DNA from: Mangrovimicrobium sp033283265
Lineage (GTDB): Bacteria > Pseudomonadota > Gammaproteobacteria > Pseudomonadales > Halieaceae
DNA: 64,000 nucleotides
Direction: 5' to 3'
Assembly: GCA_033283265.1 (NCBI GenBank)
Contig: JAWMQN010000001.1
Location: 1,981,941-2,045,940, forward strand
The position numbers and the translations under genes were made by a program. Shown piece by piece: positions 51,993 through 59,882 of this stretch (positions within the stretch are counted from its first letter, which is position 1; each line of letters opens with the position of its first letter). The notes beneath the pieces are model-generated. The model did no database searches. It had not been told where the DNA came from and saw only the letters and a program-made list of their open reading frames with translations.

Positions 51993-52853
51993 CTAGCAGG
52001 CCACCGCCGCAGGGCGCAGCAGGCCGAGGAAGGGATCGGCCTGCAGCAGCGGCTGCAGGCCTGCGTAGCGGCGCAGCAACATGCCCGCCGTACCCGCCAG
52101 CACCGTGTCGCCGAGCAGGTTGCAGCTGTCGTGGTAGTGGGCGAACAGCGGCGGCTGCAGCAGGTCGACCGGGATGATGGCGCTGGGCCAGTGCTGCCCG
52201 GTGCCCAGCAGCTGCGGCTCGATGCCCTCGCGCTGCAGCGCCAGGGGCAGGCTGATTTGGTCGAGGAAGGGCCGGGTCTCGGGAAAGCGTGCAGGGTCGT
52301 TGAGCTGCGCTGCAAGCTCGAGCCAGGCCCGCCGCAGGCGCGCCGGCTGCGCCACCGCGAACACCCCGGAGTTGAAGCACAGGGGCATGGGCTCGCCGGT
52401 GACCACCGCCACGTGGTCGAAGCGCGGCTCGCCGAAGCCGCAAAAACGGTAGATCTCCCGCCAGCGCTGCGCCGGGATATCGCAGGTGTCGGTCAGGCGC
52501 GCGGCGAACTCACCCGCCTGCAGGGCAGGCTCGTCGACACACTGGCGCAGGCAGAGTATGTCGCTGTCGAGAAATACCAGGCGCCGGCCGCCGGTGGCTA
52601 TGCCCAGGCACTCGATCTTGTGGGCGTAGGGGTAGGAGACGTCGAGGCTATTGCCGATGGCGACCAGGCGGACATCGAGCTGGCGGAGGAAGTCCACACC
52701 CGCCGCGGATGGCGGCGCGACCTCCGGGTAGTCCGGAATCGCCGCAATGAGCTGGTGCCCCGCACTGGCGAAGTGCCGCAGGGAGGCCGCCAGCAGCAGC
52801 GCCTTGGGTTCCAGCGGCCCGCCCTGGCAGACGAAGACGAAGGCGAGCGGCAT
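51993..52853 (-). CDS. GT8-like glycosyltransferase paralogue 2
   Basis: 286 residues: MPLAFVFVCQGGPLEPKALLLAASLRH, LVFLDSDILCLRQC, LCFNSGVFAVAQ. It is a tandem paralogue of 51111-51992; its TAG stop sits directly before that gene's ATG, and its own start overlaps the upstream stop (ATGA). The pair probably arose by local duplication and may add successive residues. Confidence 0.7.
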   Translation of the reverse strand: MPLAFVFVCQGGPLEPKALLLAASLRHFASAGHQLIAAIPDYPEVAPPSAAGVDFLRQLDVRLVAIGNSLDVSYPYAHKIECLGIATGGRRLVFLDSDILCLRQCVDEPALQAGEFAARLTDTCDIPAQRWREIYRFCGFGEPRFDHVAVVTGEPMPLCFNSGVFAVAQPARLRRAWLELAAQLNDPARFPETRPFLDQISLPLALQREGIEPQLLGTGQHWPSAIIPVDLLQPPLFAHYHDSCNLLGDTVLAGTAGMLLRRYAGLQPLLQADPFLGLLRPAAVAC

Positions 52854-53110
52854 CAGTCCTCGCGCGCGCCGAGGGAGCGATTGGCTTCGTCCAGGTAGGC
52901 CTGCAACTGCGCCAGGTCCTCGCGCCTGTCGCGGATCATGCCCTCCAGCGCCTCGAGCACCATCGGGTCGTCCGCCACCCGGACGTGACGCAGCTGGGCG
53001 AGCTTGATCTCGCGGATGATGTCGCGCACCAGCTGCAGCTGGCGGGGATCGTCGGCGCCCGCGGCTTCGCGGAGTTTGTCGAGCAGGAAGAGGTGTCGCA
53101 GGCTTGGCAT
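52853..53110 (-). CDS. Small hypothetical protein, helical
   Basis: 85 residues, rich in Leu, Arg, Asp and Glu, predicted all-helical with likely coiled-coil segments (LRHLFLLDKLREAAG, VLEALEGMIRDRREDLAQLQAYLDEANRS). No family recognised. It is translationally coupled (ATGA) to the GT8-like gene that follows and 9 bp after the sulfotransferase-like gene, so it is a genuine operon member, perhaps a partner or scaffold. Confidence 0.6.
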   Translation of the reverse strand: MPSLRHLFLLDKLREAAGADDPRQLQLVRDIIREIKLAQLRHVRVADDPMVLEALEGMIRDRREDLAQLQAYLDEANRSLGARED

Positions 53111-53119
53111 GGGAGCAGG

Positions 53120-54028
53120 CTAAGGTGTGGCCATCAGTGCGTCAATCTGCGCGATCTGGTCCCGGTGGGCGGCGCGAAAATCCGCCAGCCGCGCGCGCTC
53201 TGCAGGGCTGAGCCGCGCAGGCCATTGCGCAATACCCGCGCGATCGATGCGCGCGCCCAGATCGCCCAGGGCATCCGGCTGTAGGCCGAGAAACGCCGCC
53301 AGGCGTGTCGCCACGGCAGCGGGGTCGCGCAGCAACTGCGGCTGGGGCACGGGACACACCCACTCGGGGCCCCACTGCCGGAAGTGTTCCAGCATGGCCA
53401 GGTTACTCTCCAGCCAGTACTGCGCCAGGTAGGTGATATCCCCCCCCGGGAAGGTCCGCGCGTCACCCGGGGCAGACGCATCGCTTTCGATGTGGGCGTG
53501 GAAACAGCGGGCCGCGCCGGATGCCGGCGGCTGCGGCCAGGTGTGGCGCACCCCCCGCTCGCGCATGTCGGGACGGGCGAAGAGGTTCATCAGGCTGCAC
53601 ACCACCGCCTCCATCTCGCGCAGGGTCCAGGCGATCTTCGCCGCGGGAAACAGGGCGTGGACCAGCTCGATCTTGTTGCACAGGTGGGGGTTCTTGTTGA
53701 GAAAGCGCAGGCCGGAAGACCAGGACTTCTCGCCGCGGTTTTTCAGCACCTCCAGGGCGAAGGCGTGCCTGAGCGCGTCGCTGGGCACCCTCGCCGCGTC
53801 CGGGCTGCCCAGCGCCGGGCATGCGCCGGGCAGGATATCCGAGCCCATGGGCACCTGGCCAACCTGCGACCAGAGGGTGCGCAACTCGAAGGGGCAGCCG
53901 ACCAGTTGCGGCAGTTCGTTGAGGCGCAGGCCGAGAAAACCCGTGCCGCTGCGCATCGTGCCGACGACGAAGACCGGGTTATCCAGCGTGCGCAGCGCCA
54001 GCTGCAACTGTTCACCTGTGCTGTGCAC
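53120..54028 (-). CDS. Sulfotransferase-family protein
   Basis: About 302 residues. The PAPS-binding P-loop-like motif FVVGTMRSGTGFL is near the N-terminus; a later conserved Arg/Ser block (KIAWTLREMEAVVCSLMNLF) resembles the 3'-phosphate-binding motif. It would sulfate a glycan hydroxyl. The start is uncertain: GTG 54028 follows the stop of the upstream radical SAM gene; TTG 54040 would overlap it. No ATG is available. Confidence 0.75.
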   Translation of the reverse strand: MHSTGEQLQLALRTLDNPVFVVGTMRSGTGFLGLRLNELPQLVGCPFELRTLWSQVGQVPMGSDILPGACPALGSPDAARVPSDALRHAFALEVLKNRGEKSWSSGLRFLNKNPHLCNKIELVHALFPAAKIAWTLREMEAVVCSLMNLFARPDMRERGVRHTWPQPPASGAARCFHAHIESDASAPGDARTFPGGDITYLAQYWLESNLAMLEHFRQWGPEWVCPVPQPQLLRDPAAVATRLAAFLGLQPDALGDLGARIDRAGIAQWPARLSPAERARLADFRAAHRDQIAQIDALMATP

Positions 54029-54030
54029 GC

Positions 54031-55158
54031 CTACTTGCAACCCGGCTCGCCAAAGATCGCGAAATTACACTTGCGGCAGATGAAATCCGCCGGCGTGGGG
54101 CTCAGGCCGTAAACCTGCCGGCGATAGCTGGCGGCGCGCTCGCCACCGAGAATCGCATCGAGGGATTCCCGCGTCAGGTCGCCGATGACGTGCTGCGCCG
54201 AATAGTCCTGGCAGCAGAGCAGGCACTGGCCGGCGGCGTCGATATGCACGTGCTCGACCGGCCGCGAGCCGAAATTGTCGCAGCCGCGCAGGGGCGCGCT
54301 GCTGTGGCTCGCACTGATGCCCTGGGCCAGCTCGCCCGCGCGGTCGTTGGCGGCGAAGGGGCGCACGTGGAAGTAAGTGCCCTCGAAGCGCCGCCGTATG
54401 CTGTGGTAGTCGGACTCGATCAGGCCGGCATCGACCCCGAGCACCGCGATATCCATCTGCGGAGCGAGGCGCAGCTTGCCCGCGTAGTCGAGGTTGGCCA
54501 GTACCTGTTGCAGGTGATCCCCGCCGCGGTCGCGGGCGTAGCGCTGGCGATCGAGGGTCGAGAGGTTGACGCTCAGGTAGGCGAGCCCGCCCATGTCCAT
54601 CAGGGCGTTGACCCGCTCGGGGGTCAGCGCCGTGCCGTTGGTGTTCACGGCGGGTTTCAGGCCGTACTGTTTCAGCAGGCGCACCCGCTGGAGAAAATGC
54701 GGATCCAGCAGCGGCTCGTTGTAGGCCATCATGAACACCCCTTCCAGCGTGTCCCGATGGGCAGCCAGCTGGCTGACGATGGCCTCGTACTGCGCCATGT
54801 CCATGACGATGTTGTCCCGCGGGCTGACCGACACCGGGCAGAAGTAACAGGCCTGGTTGCAGTGGGAGGTCGCCTCGAGGCTGGCGATGCGCAGTCGATA
54901 GCGCCTGCCGAGCGACCCGGCTGGCTGCTCGAGCAGCCAGCCGCCGGCCAACAGGCGCTGGCGGCAGGCGGCCTCCAGGGTAGAAACTTGCGCTTCTCCG
55001 CGGGCGAGGGCCCGCACCTGCCCGAACTCCGGGTCATCCGCGCCGAGGGTCACGCCGGTCAGGGGGTTGTAGATTGCATCCGCCAGGACATTCAGGAAGG
55101 GCTCGACGATCAGCGCCGCTGCCGGCGACGATTGCAGCGATGGGCCATGCGTTATCAT
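54031..55158 (-). CDS. Radical SAM/SPASM-domain protein
   Basis: 375 residues. The radical SAM [4Fe-4S] motif is CNQACYFC; a C-terminal cysteine set (CDNFG, CLLCCQDY, CRKCNF, GCK) is SPASM-like, binding auxiliary clusters. Such enzymes modify peptides or perform radical sugar/alcohol chemistry. It lies in a glycan locus beside a sulfotransferase, so an anaerobic-sulfatase-maturase-like or sugar-modifying role is possible. ATG 55158 is preferred over GTG 55188. Confidence 0.8.
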   Translation of the reverse strand: MITHGPSLQSSPAAALIVEPFLNVLADAIYNPLTGVTLGADDPEFGQVRALARGEAQVSTLEAACRQRLLAGGWLLEQPAGSLGRRYRLRIASLEATSHCNQACYFCPVSVSPRDNIVMDMAQYEAIVSQLAAHRDTLEGVFMMAYNEPLLDPHFLQRVRLLKQYGLKPAVNTNGTALTPERVNALMDMGGLAYLSVNLSTLDRQRYARDRGGDHLQQVLANLDYAGKLRLAPQMDIAVLGVDAGLIESDYHSIRRRFEGTYFHVRPFAANDRAGELAQGISASHSSAPLRGCDNFGSRPVEHVHIDAAGQCLLCCQDYSAQHVIGDLTRESLDAILGGERAASYRRQVYGLSPTPADFICRKCNFAIFGEPGCK

Positions 55159-55192
55159 TCCGTCTTCAGCCACTGCCTGTCGATGCACACCG

Positions 55193-55822
55193 ATGATCCT
55201 GTGCGAGCATTTTGTCTACGTCCACTTTCCCAAGACCGGGGGTAATTTCCTCCGGCACCTGTTCGCCGAACACGCGCCGGCGCACTGGGAGGTCCAGATG
55301 CTCGAGGGCCATCCCCCGGGCAGCAAGGCCCCGCCGCACTACCAGGCACTGCCGCTCGTCGGGGTCATCCGCAACCCCTTCGCCTGGTATGTCTCCTGGT
55401 ACGACTTCCAGCGCAACATCCTGAAAACCCCCTTTTTCCTCGAGCTCTCCGCCAACGATACGCGGAGCTTCAAGGAAACCATCATGGCAACTCTCGAGCT
55501 CGATTACGACAGTTTCTTCGGCAGGGACTATTCCGGCCATCCGGGGCTGGGGAGCTACAGCGCCTATCTCTATTACATGTTCGGCTTCGACCTGGCCTCG
55601 GTGCATTTCGCCAGCTTCGAGAACCTGCGACAGGACCTGCTCGCCACCTTCGAACATTTCGTCGCCGTGCCCGACCCCATGCGGCAGGCGCTGCTCCACG
55701 CACCCGACATCAACGCCGCGCCGGAAAAGGACTACCGGGCCTACTACGACGCCGAATTGCGCGAGTGCATCGAGCAGCGCGACCGGCTGATCCTCGACAC
55801 TTTCGGCTACAGCTTCGACTAG
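55193..55822 (+). CDS. Small sulfotransferase-like protein
   Basis: 209 residues. P-loop HFPKTGGNFLR (5'-phosphosulfate-binding type) at the N-terminus and VIRNPFAWYVSWY (3'-phosphate-binding type). It is shorter than most sulfotransferases but has both PAPS motifs. It is the only rightward gene inside the leftward 47.1-62.5 kb block, divergent from the radical SAM gene with just 34 bp between. Confidence 0.78.
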   Translation: MILCEHFVYVHFPKTGGNFLRHLFAEHAPAHWEVQMLEGHPPGSKAPPHYQALPLVGVIRNPFAWYVSWYDFQRNILKTPFFLELSANDTRSFKETIMATLELDYDSFFGRDYSGHPGLGSYSAYLYYMFGFDLASVHFASFENLRQDLLATFEHFVAVPDPMRQALLHAPDINAAPEKDYRAYYDAELRECIEQRDRLILDTFGYSFD

Positions 55823-55840
55823 CCGCCTGCCCGCGCGGCC

Positions 55841-57358
55841 TCAGATCGGCGGCAGCAGCGGCTGCCGGCTCTGCGCCCGGCGGTCGGCAAAACTCAGGCG
55901 GTTGTTCTGCCGCTGGAAGGCCTGCATCGCCACGCAGACCTCGCGAAACTCCTCCTCGGAGGCGGCCTCCGGGTGGGCGAGGATGTTGAGGCGGAAGTCC
56001 TCGGCGCTGTCGCCCTCGCGCTGGCCGGCGAGGTAGTCCTCGCCGTTTTCCGCCTTGAGCAGGCCGTTGTCCCGGGTCACCTCGTACATCGGCGTGCCGC
56101 GCAGGGGCATGTAGGTGAAGAACCAGAAGAACTCGGGCTCGATCTCGCGGTTGATGGCCAGGGTCTGCCACATGTCGTCCTGGGTCTCGAAGGGCATGCC
56201 CACCATGTTGAAGGTGTGCCGGTGGATGCCGGCGGCGCGGGCGTTTTCCGCCGCCGCGACGATCACCTCGTTGCTCATGCGCCGGCCCAGCCACTGGTTG
56301 CGGTAGCGCTGGCTGCCGGTCTCGAGGCCGAACCACATGGTCTGGCAGCCGGCGTCGGCCGCGGCCCGGCAGAAGGCCTCGTCCATGGTCTCGACCCGGG
56401 CGTTGATGGAGAAGGGTGTGCCGACCTGCTTGCCGTAGAGGTCGATGAAGGCCTTGGCGAATTTCATGTTGGCCATGAACAGTTCGTCCCAGACCTCGAA
56501 GAACTCCACTTGGTAGTGGTCGCGCAGGCGCTCGAGTTCATCGACCAGTTTCTGCAGGTCGTACTTGCGGATGTAGGTGGCCTTGCCGCGCCACTTCTCC
56601 AGCATCGGGGTGTTGCAGCAGTAGGTGCAGCGATAGGGACAGCCGCGGCCGGTGATGATCGGCAGGATCAGTTGCTCGTGCTGGCCGAAGGCGGAGAGGT
56701 TGACCCCGCGCATGCTGCCCGCCTGCTTCTCGAAGATGCCGTAATCCGGCAGCGGCATGCTGGCAAGGTCCTCGCTGAGGACCGGGGCATTCCTGACCAC
56801 CTCGCCCTCCGCGGTGGTGCACCAGAGCCCCTGCACGACGGAGCTGTCCGCCTTCAGGTAAAGGGCTTCGACGAGATCGACCAGCGGCTGCTCGCCATCG
56901 GCGGTACAGACGAAGTCGACCGCGGGGTGGGCGATGGTTTCCTCCGGCGCGAGGATCGCCTGGTAGCCGCCGACCAGCACCGGCAGTTCCGGCAGGGCCT
57001 GCTGCAGGGCCTGCAGGTAGGGGTCCATCGGCAGCCAGTGCGGGCTCATCAGGGTGAAGGCGAGCAGGTCCGGCTGCAGCTCGGCGATGCGCCGGGCGTA
57101 GCCCGCCGGGCCGTAGCGGCCGCTGTCGCGCTGCGGCAGGATAGGCTCGAAGACGATGTCGACACCGGGCAGCTCGTGCTTCACGTAGCCGGCGAGCGCC
57201 GACAGGGTCATGGAGAACTCGTTGTCGTCGGGGGCGAAGAAGCCCAGCACCAGGCGGAAGTGCTTGCGGCCCCCGGCCTGCCGCAGGATCTCCGAGCGGG
57301 CGCTGTGCACGGCTTGCACCGGGATCAAATTGATTTCGCTATGCTCCAACGAGCCCAC
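55841..57358 (-). CDS. B12-binding-domain radical SAM protein
   Basis: 505 residues. An N-terminal cobalamin-binding-type Rossmann domain (~30-190, HFRLVLGFF...LPVLVGGYQAILAPEE) precedes a radical SAM core with GRGCPYRCTYCC. Class B relatives do methylations or rearrangements at unactivated carbon. In this locus it may methylate or rearrange a sugar. The start is GTG 57358, overlapping the upstream GT2 gene by 34 bp; TTG 57349 has better ribosome-site spacing. Confidence 0.83.
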   Translation of the reverse strand: MGSLEHSEINLIPVQAVHSARSEILRQAGGRKHFRLVLGFFAPDDNEFSMTLSALAGYVKHELPGVDIVFEPILPQRDSGRYGPAGYARRIAELQPDLLAFTLMSPHWLPMDPYLQALQQALPELPVLVGGYQAILAPEETIAHPAVDFVCTADGEQPLVDLVEALYLKADSSVVQGLWCTTAEGEVVRNAPVLSEDLASMPLPDYGIFEKQAGSMRGVNLSAFGQHEQLILPIITGRGCPYRCTYCCNTPMLEKWRGKATYIRKYDLQKLVDELERLRDHYQVEFFEVWDELFMANMKFAKAFIDLYGKQVGTPFSINARVETMDEAFCRAAADAGCQTMWFGLETGSQRYRNQWLGRRMSNEVIVAAAENARAAGIHRHTFNMVGMPFETQDDMWQTLAINREIEPEFFWFFTYMPLRGTPMYEVTRDNGLLKAENGEDYLAGQREGDSAEDFRLNILAHPEAASEEEFREVCVAMQAFQRQNNRLSFADRRAQSRQPLLPPI

Positions 57359-58407
57359 TCCCTGCCTGAATCATCTGCGACCTGCACAATATACCGGCCC
57401 GGTGAGAGATGCCGCCAGACGTCATCGGGCAGCTGCCACTGGCGGGTGTCCGGATCGTCGATGCGCACGGCGCTGCCGGGATAGCCGGTGGGGTAGGCCG
57501 CCAGTTCGATCCACAGCGGAAAGTGCTCTGGCGCGATCCCGGACAGGTCGACCGGCCCGGGCGGCGCGCCGGGCAGGCTCGACAGGCCTGGCTCGCTGGC
57601 CCCGGCCTGCAGGCTGCCGACAACCCGCGTGAACACTGTACCGTAATAGCGCCGGGAAAACCGCAGCGCCGAGGCGTGCATCCACTGCCCGGCCTGCGCC
57701 TCCTGAACCGCACTCTGGTTGTAGCGGTGCAGGGCCGCGGCGGCCGGCACGTGAATGGCCGGGACGGCGCGCGCCTGCGCCCGGGCCAGCCAGTCCGTCT
57801 CCTCGAAATACAGCTGGTACTGCGCATCCAGCGGCCCGAGCCGCTCCCAGACCGCGCGCGGGAACAGCAGCAGGGCGCCGCTCAGGTTGTAGCAGCGCAC
57901 ATTCGATCCGGCCCGCCAGAACGCCCGCACGTGCGCCCGCCAGTATTTCCTGGCCAGTGCCTGGAAGTACTGGTGGTGGGTCGCCAGGGCCCGCAGGCAC
58001 TCCGCCCGGCGCGTCCTGCGCTCGGTCGCGGGCAGCACCAGGCTGCGTGCGTCATCGAGAAAGAACCGCGGGCCGACAATCGCCCCGTGTTCCTGCGCGG
58101 CCTGCCCCAGCCGCGCCAGGCAGTGGCTGTCGACGATGACATCGGGATTGGCGAAGCAGAGCAGGTCCGCCGCAGTGCTGGCGATGCCCAGGTTCACCGC
58201 CCCGGCGTAGCCGAGGTTGCGCCCCGGGCTGATCAGCCTGCAGCCCTCGGCGGGCAGCAGGGCCTGCAGGTCCCCGGTGCTGCCGTTGTCGACGACGATG
58301 ACTTCCACCTCCAGCGGATCGGGAAACTCGCTCGCCAGCACGGCCCGCACCGCGAGCAGCAGCAGCGCCTCGGTGTGGTAGTGGACGAAGACGACCGCCA
58401 GCTTCAC
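57325..58407 (-). CDS. GT2-family glycosyltransferase
   Basis: 360 residues. GT-A opening VVFVHYHTEALLLLAVRAVLAS, EVIVVDNGSTGDLQ, GRNLGYAGAVNLGI, a DxD-like CFANPDVIVD, and a C-terminal LYFEETDWLARA block as in rhamnosyltransferases. GTG 58407 is chosen: it overlaps the upstream stop (GTGA) and yields the correct N-terminus. Confidence 0.86.
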   Translation of the reverse strand: MKLAVVFVHYHTEALLLLAVRAVLASEFPDPLEVEVIVVDNGSTGDLQALLPAEGCRLISPGRNLGYAGAVNLGIASTAADLLCFANPDVIVDSHCLARLGQAAQEHGAIVGPRFFLDDARSLVLPATERRTRRAECLRALATHHQYFQALARKYWRAHVRAFWRAGSNVRCYNLSGALLLFPRAVWERLGPLDAQYQLYFEETDWLARAQARAVPAIHVPAAAALHRYNQSAVQEAQAGQWMHASALRFSRRYYGTVFTRVVGSLQAGASEPGLSSLPGAPPGPVDLSGIAPEHFPLWIELAAYPTGYPGSAVRIDDPDTRQWQLPDDVWRHLSPGRYIVQVADDSGREWARWSIAKSI

Positions 58408-59882
58408 TGCCGCGAGGCCAGCCGCAGCAGCAGGTCTTCGATGTCTGCCGCGCGCCAGGTCCTGGCCCAGCGGGCGTAGATCCGCCGGCGGACGTGATCG
58501 GTGTTCTCGGCGATATCGAAACCGTGGCCGTTGCCGACCCGGTAGCAGGCGGTGACCTTGTCGATATGGCGGAACTCCGACGCCGCCTGGCAAAGCTGCA
58601 GCCAGAAGTCCCAGTCCTCGAATACCTCGAGGGATTCGTCGAAGCGGTAGCCGGCGTCGATGGCCGCGCGCTTGACCAGCGCGGCGTGGATGGGAATGTA
58701 GTTCTCGCAGTACAGCCGCAGCCGGTCGAAGGGCTCGTTGTAATCGCGGTAGCGGCAGACCTCGGCCGGGTCGTCGGGGACGGCTCGCACTCCGGCGTAA
58801 ATCACCAGCGGCGCGTCGTCGCCGTGGGCCGCGGCGAGCGTGGCGATATGTTCCGGCTGCAGCCAGTCGTCGTCGTCGAGGAACATGAACAGCTCGCCGC
58901 TCACCTGCCCCAGGCCGACGTTGGCCGCTGCGGCGCGGCCCACCGGCGACGCCAGGTTCTCGTACTTGAGCGCGCTGAAACAGCCCTCGAAAGCCTGCAG
59001 CAGCGCGGCGACGTCCTCGCCGCCGTCATTGACCACGATCACCTCCAGCTGCCGGTGGTACTGGAAGGCGAGGGAGGCCAGGGCCTGCAGCAGCAGCGCG
59101 GGCCGGTTGCAGGTGCGCACGATGACGGAGACCAGCACAAGCTCCCCGCCCTGCTCCAGGAAATAGCGCTGGAACCAGTGCTCGACGGCCTGCTGCAGGG
59201 AGAGGCCGGGGAACCATCCCAGCCGGTAGAAGGCCTCCGCCGCGACACATTGCGCGGGCAGGCTGAAGGTGCGCAGGCCGTTGAGGCACTCGACCTGCCT
59301 GATGTACTGGTTCTGCGCCACCTGGCTGGCATACAGCTGCATGACCTCGCGCTTGCGCGCGGCCACCGCAGTGATATCGATGAGCAGGTTGCAGGGCCCC
59401 TGGTGAACGACTTCATAGCAGAACAGCTGGGCGCGGCACGCCGCCGACCCGGCCACCGCTGCCCAGGCGAGCTCGGCCGCCGCCCGGTGGTCCGGGTGGG
59501 GCTCCAGCGGCGAGGGGAAGAAGATCGACGCGGGCCGGGCCGCGTCGACCAGCTCGCCCACCCGCGCCAGCAGTTCCGCGCCGGGGGCCAGTTGCCGGTC
59601 CGGGGCGCCGAGAAAGTGCAGCTGCCTGATACCCAGGGCCTGGCAGGCCAGCCGCGCCTCAGCCTCCCGCTCGGCGGCGAGCTGTTGCGGGTCTCCCGCG
59701 CCGCCCTCGGCGCCGTCGGTCAGGAACAGTACGTCGACCGCGATACCCCGCTCCCGCGCCAGCAGGATGCTGCCGCCCATGCCGAAGGTTTCATCGTCGC
59801 AGTGCGGCGCGAAGACCAGCCAGGGGCCAGCCGGCAGCGGCCCCGGCGCGTAGGGGATGAGTTGGTTTTCCTGCAGCTTCAT
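58404..59882 (-). CDS. PIG-L deacetylase fused to GT2 glycosyltransferase
   Basis: 492 residues in two modules. Residues ~20-230 are a PIG-L/LmbE zinc deacetylase with PHCDDETFGMGG and EPHPDHRAA. Residues ~245-492 are a GT2 enzyme with VSVIVRTCNRPALLLQAL, EVIVVNDGGED, FLDDDDWL (DxD) and FEDWDFWLQL. One protein could remove an N-acetyl group and transfer a sugar. The start ATG 59882 overlaps the upstream stop (ATGA). Confidence 0.86.
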   Translation of the reverse strand: MKLQENQLIPYAPGPLPAGPWLVFAPHCDDETFGMGGSILLARERGIAVDVLFLTDGAEGGAGDPQQLAAEREAEARLACQALGIRQLHFLGAPDRQLAPGAELLARVGELVDAARPASIFFPSPLEPHPDHRAAAELAWAAVAGSAACRAQLFCYEVVHQGPCNLLIDITAVAARKREVMQLYASQVAQNQYIRQVECLNGLRTFSLPAQCVAAEAFYRLGWFPGLSLQQAVEHWFQRYFLEQGGELVLVSVIVRTCNRPALLLQALASLAFQYHRQLEVIVVNDGGEDVAALLQAFEGCFSALKYENLASPVGRAAAANVGLGQVSGELFMFLDDDDWLQPEHIATLAAAHGDDAPLVIYAGVRAVPDDPAEVCRYRDYNEPFDRLRLYCENYIPIHAALVKRAAIDAGYRFDESLEVFEDWDFWLQLCQAASEFRHIDKVTACYRVGNGHGFDIAENTDHVRRRIYARWARTWRAADIEDLLLRLASRQ

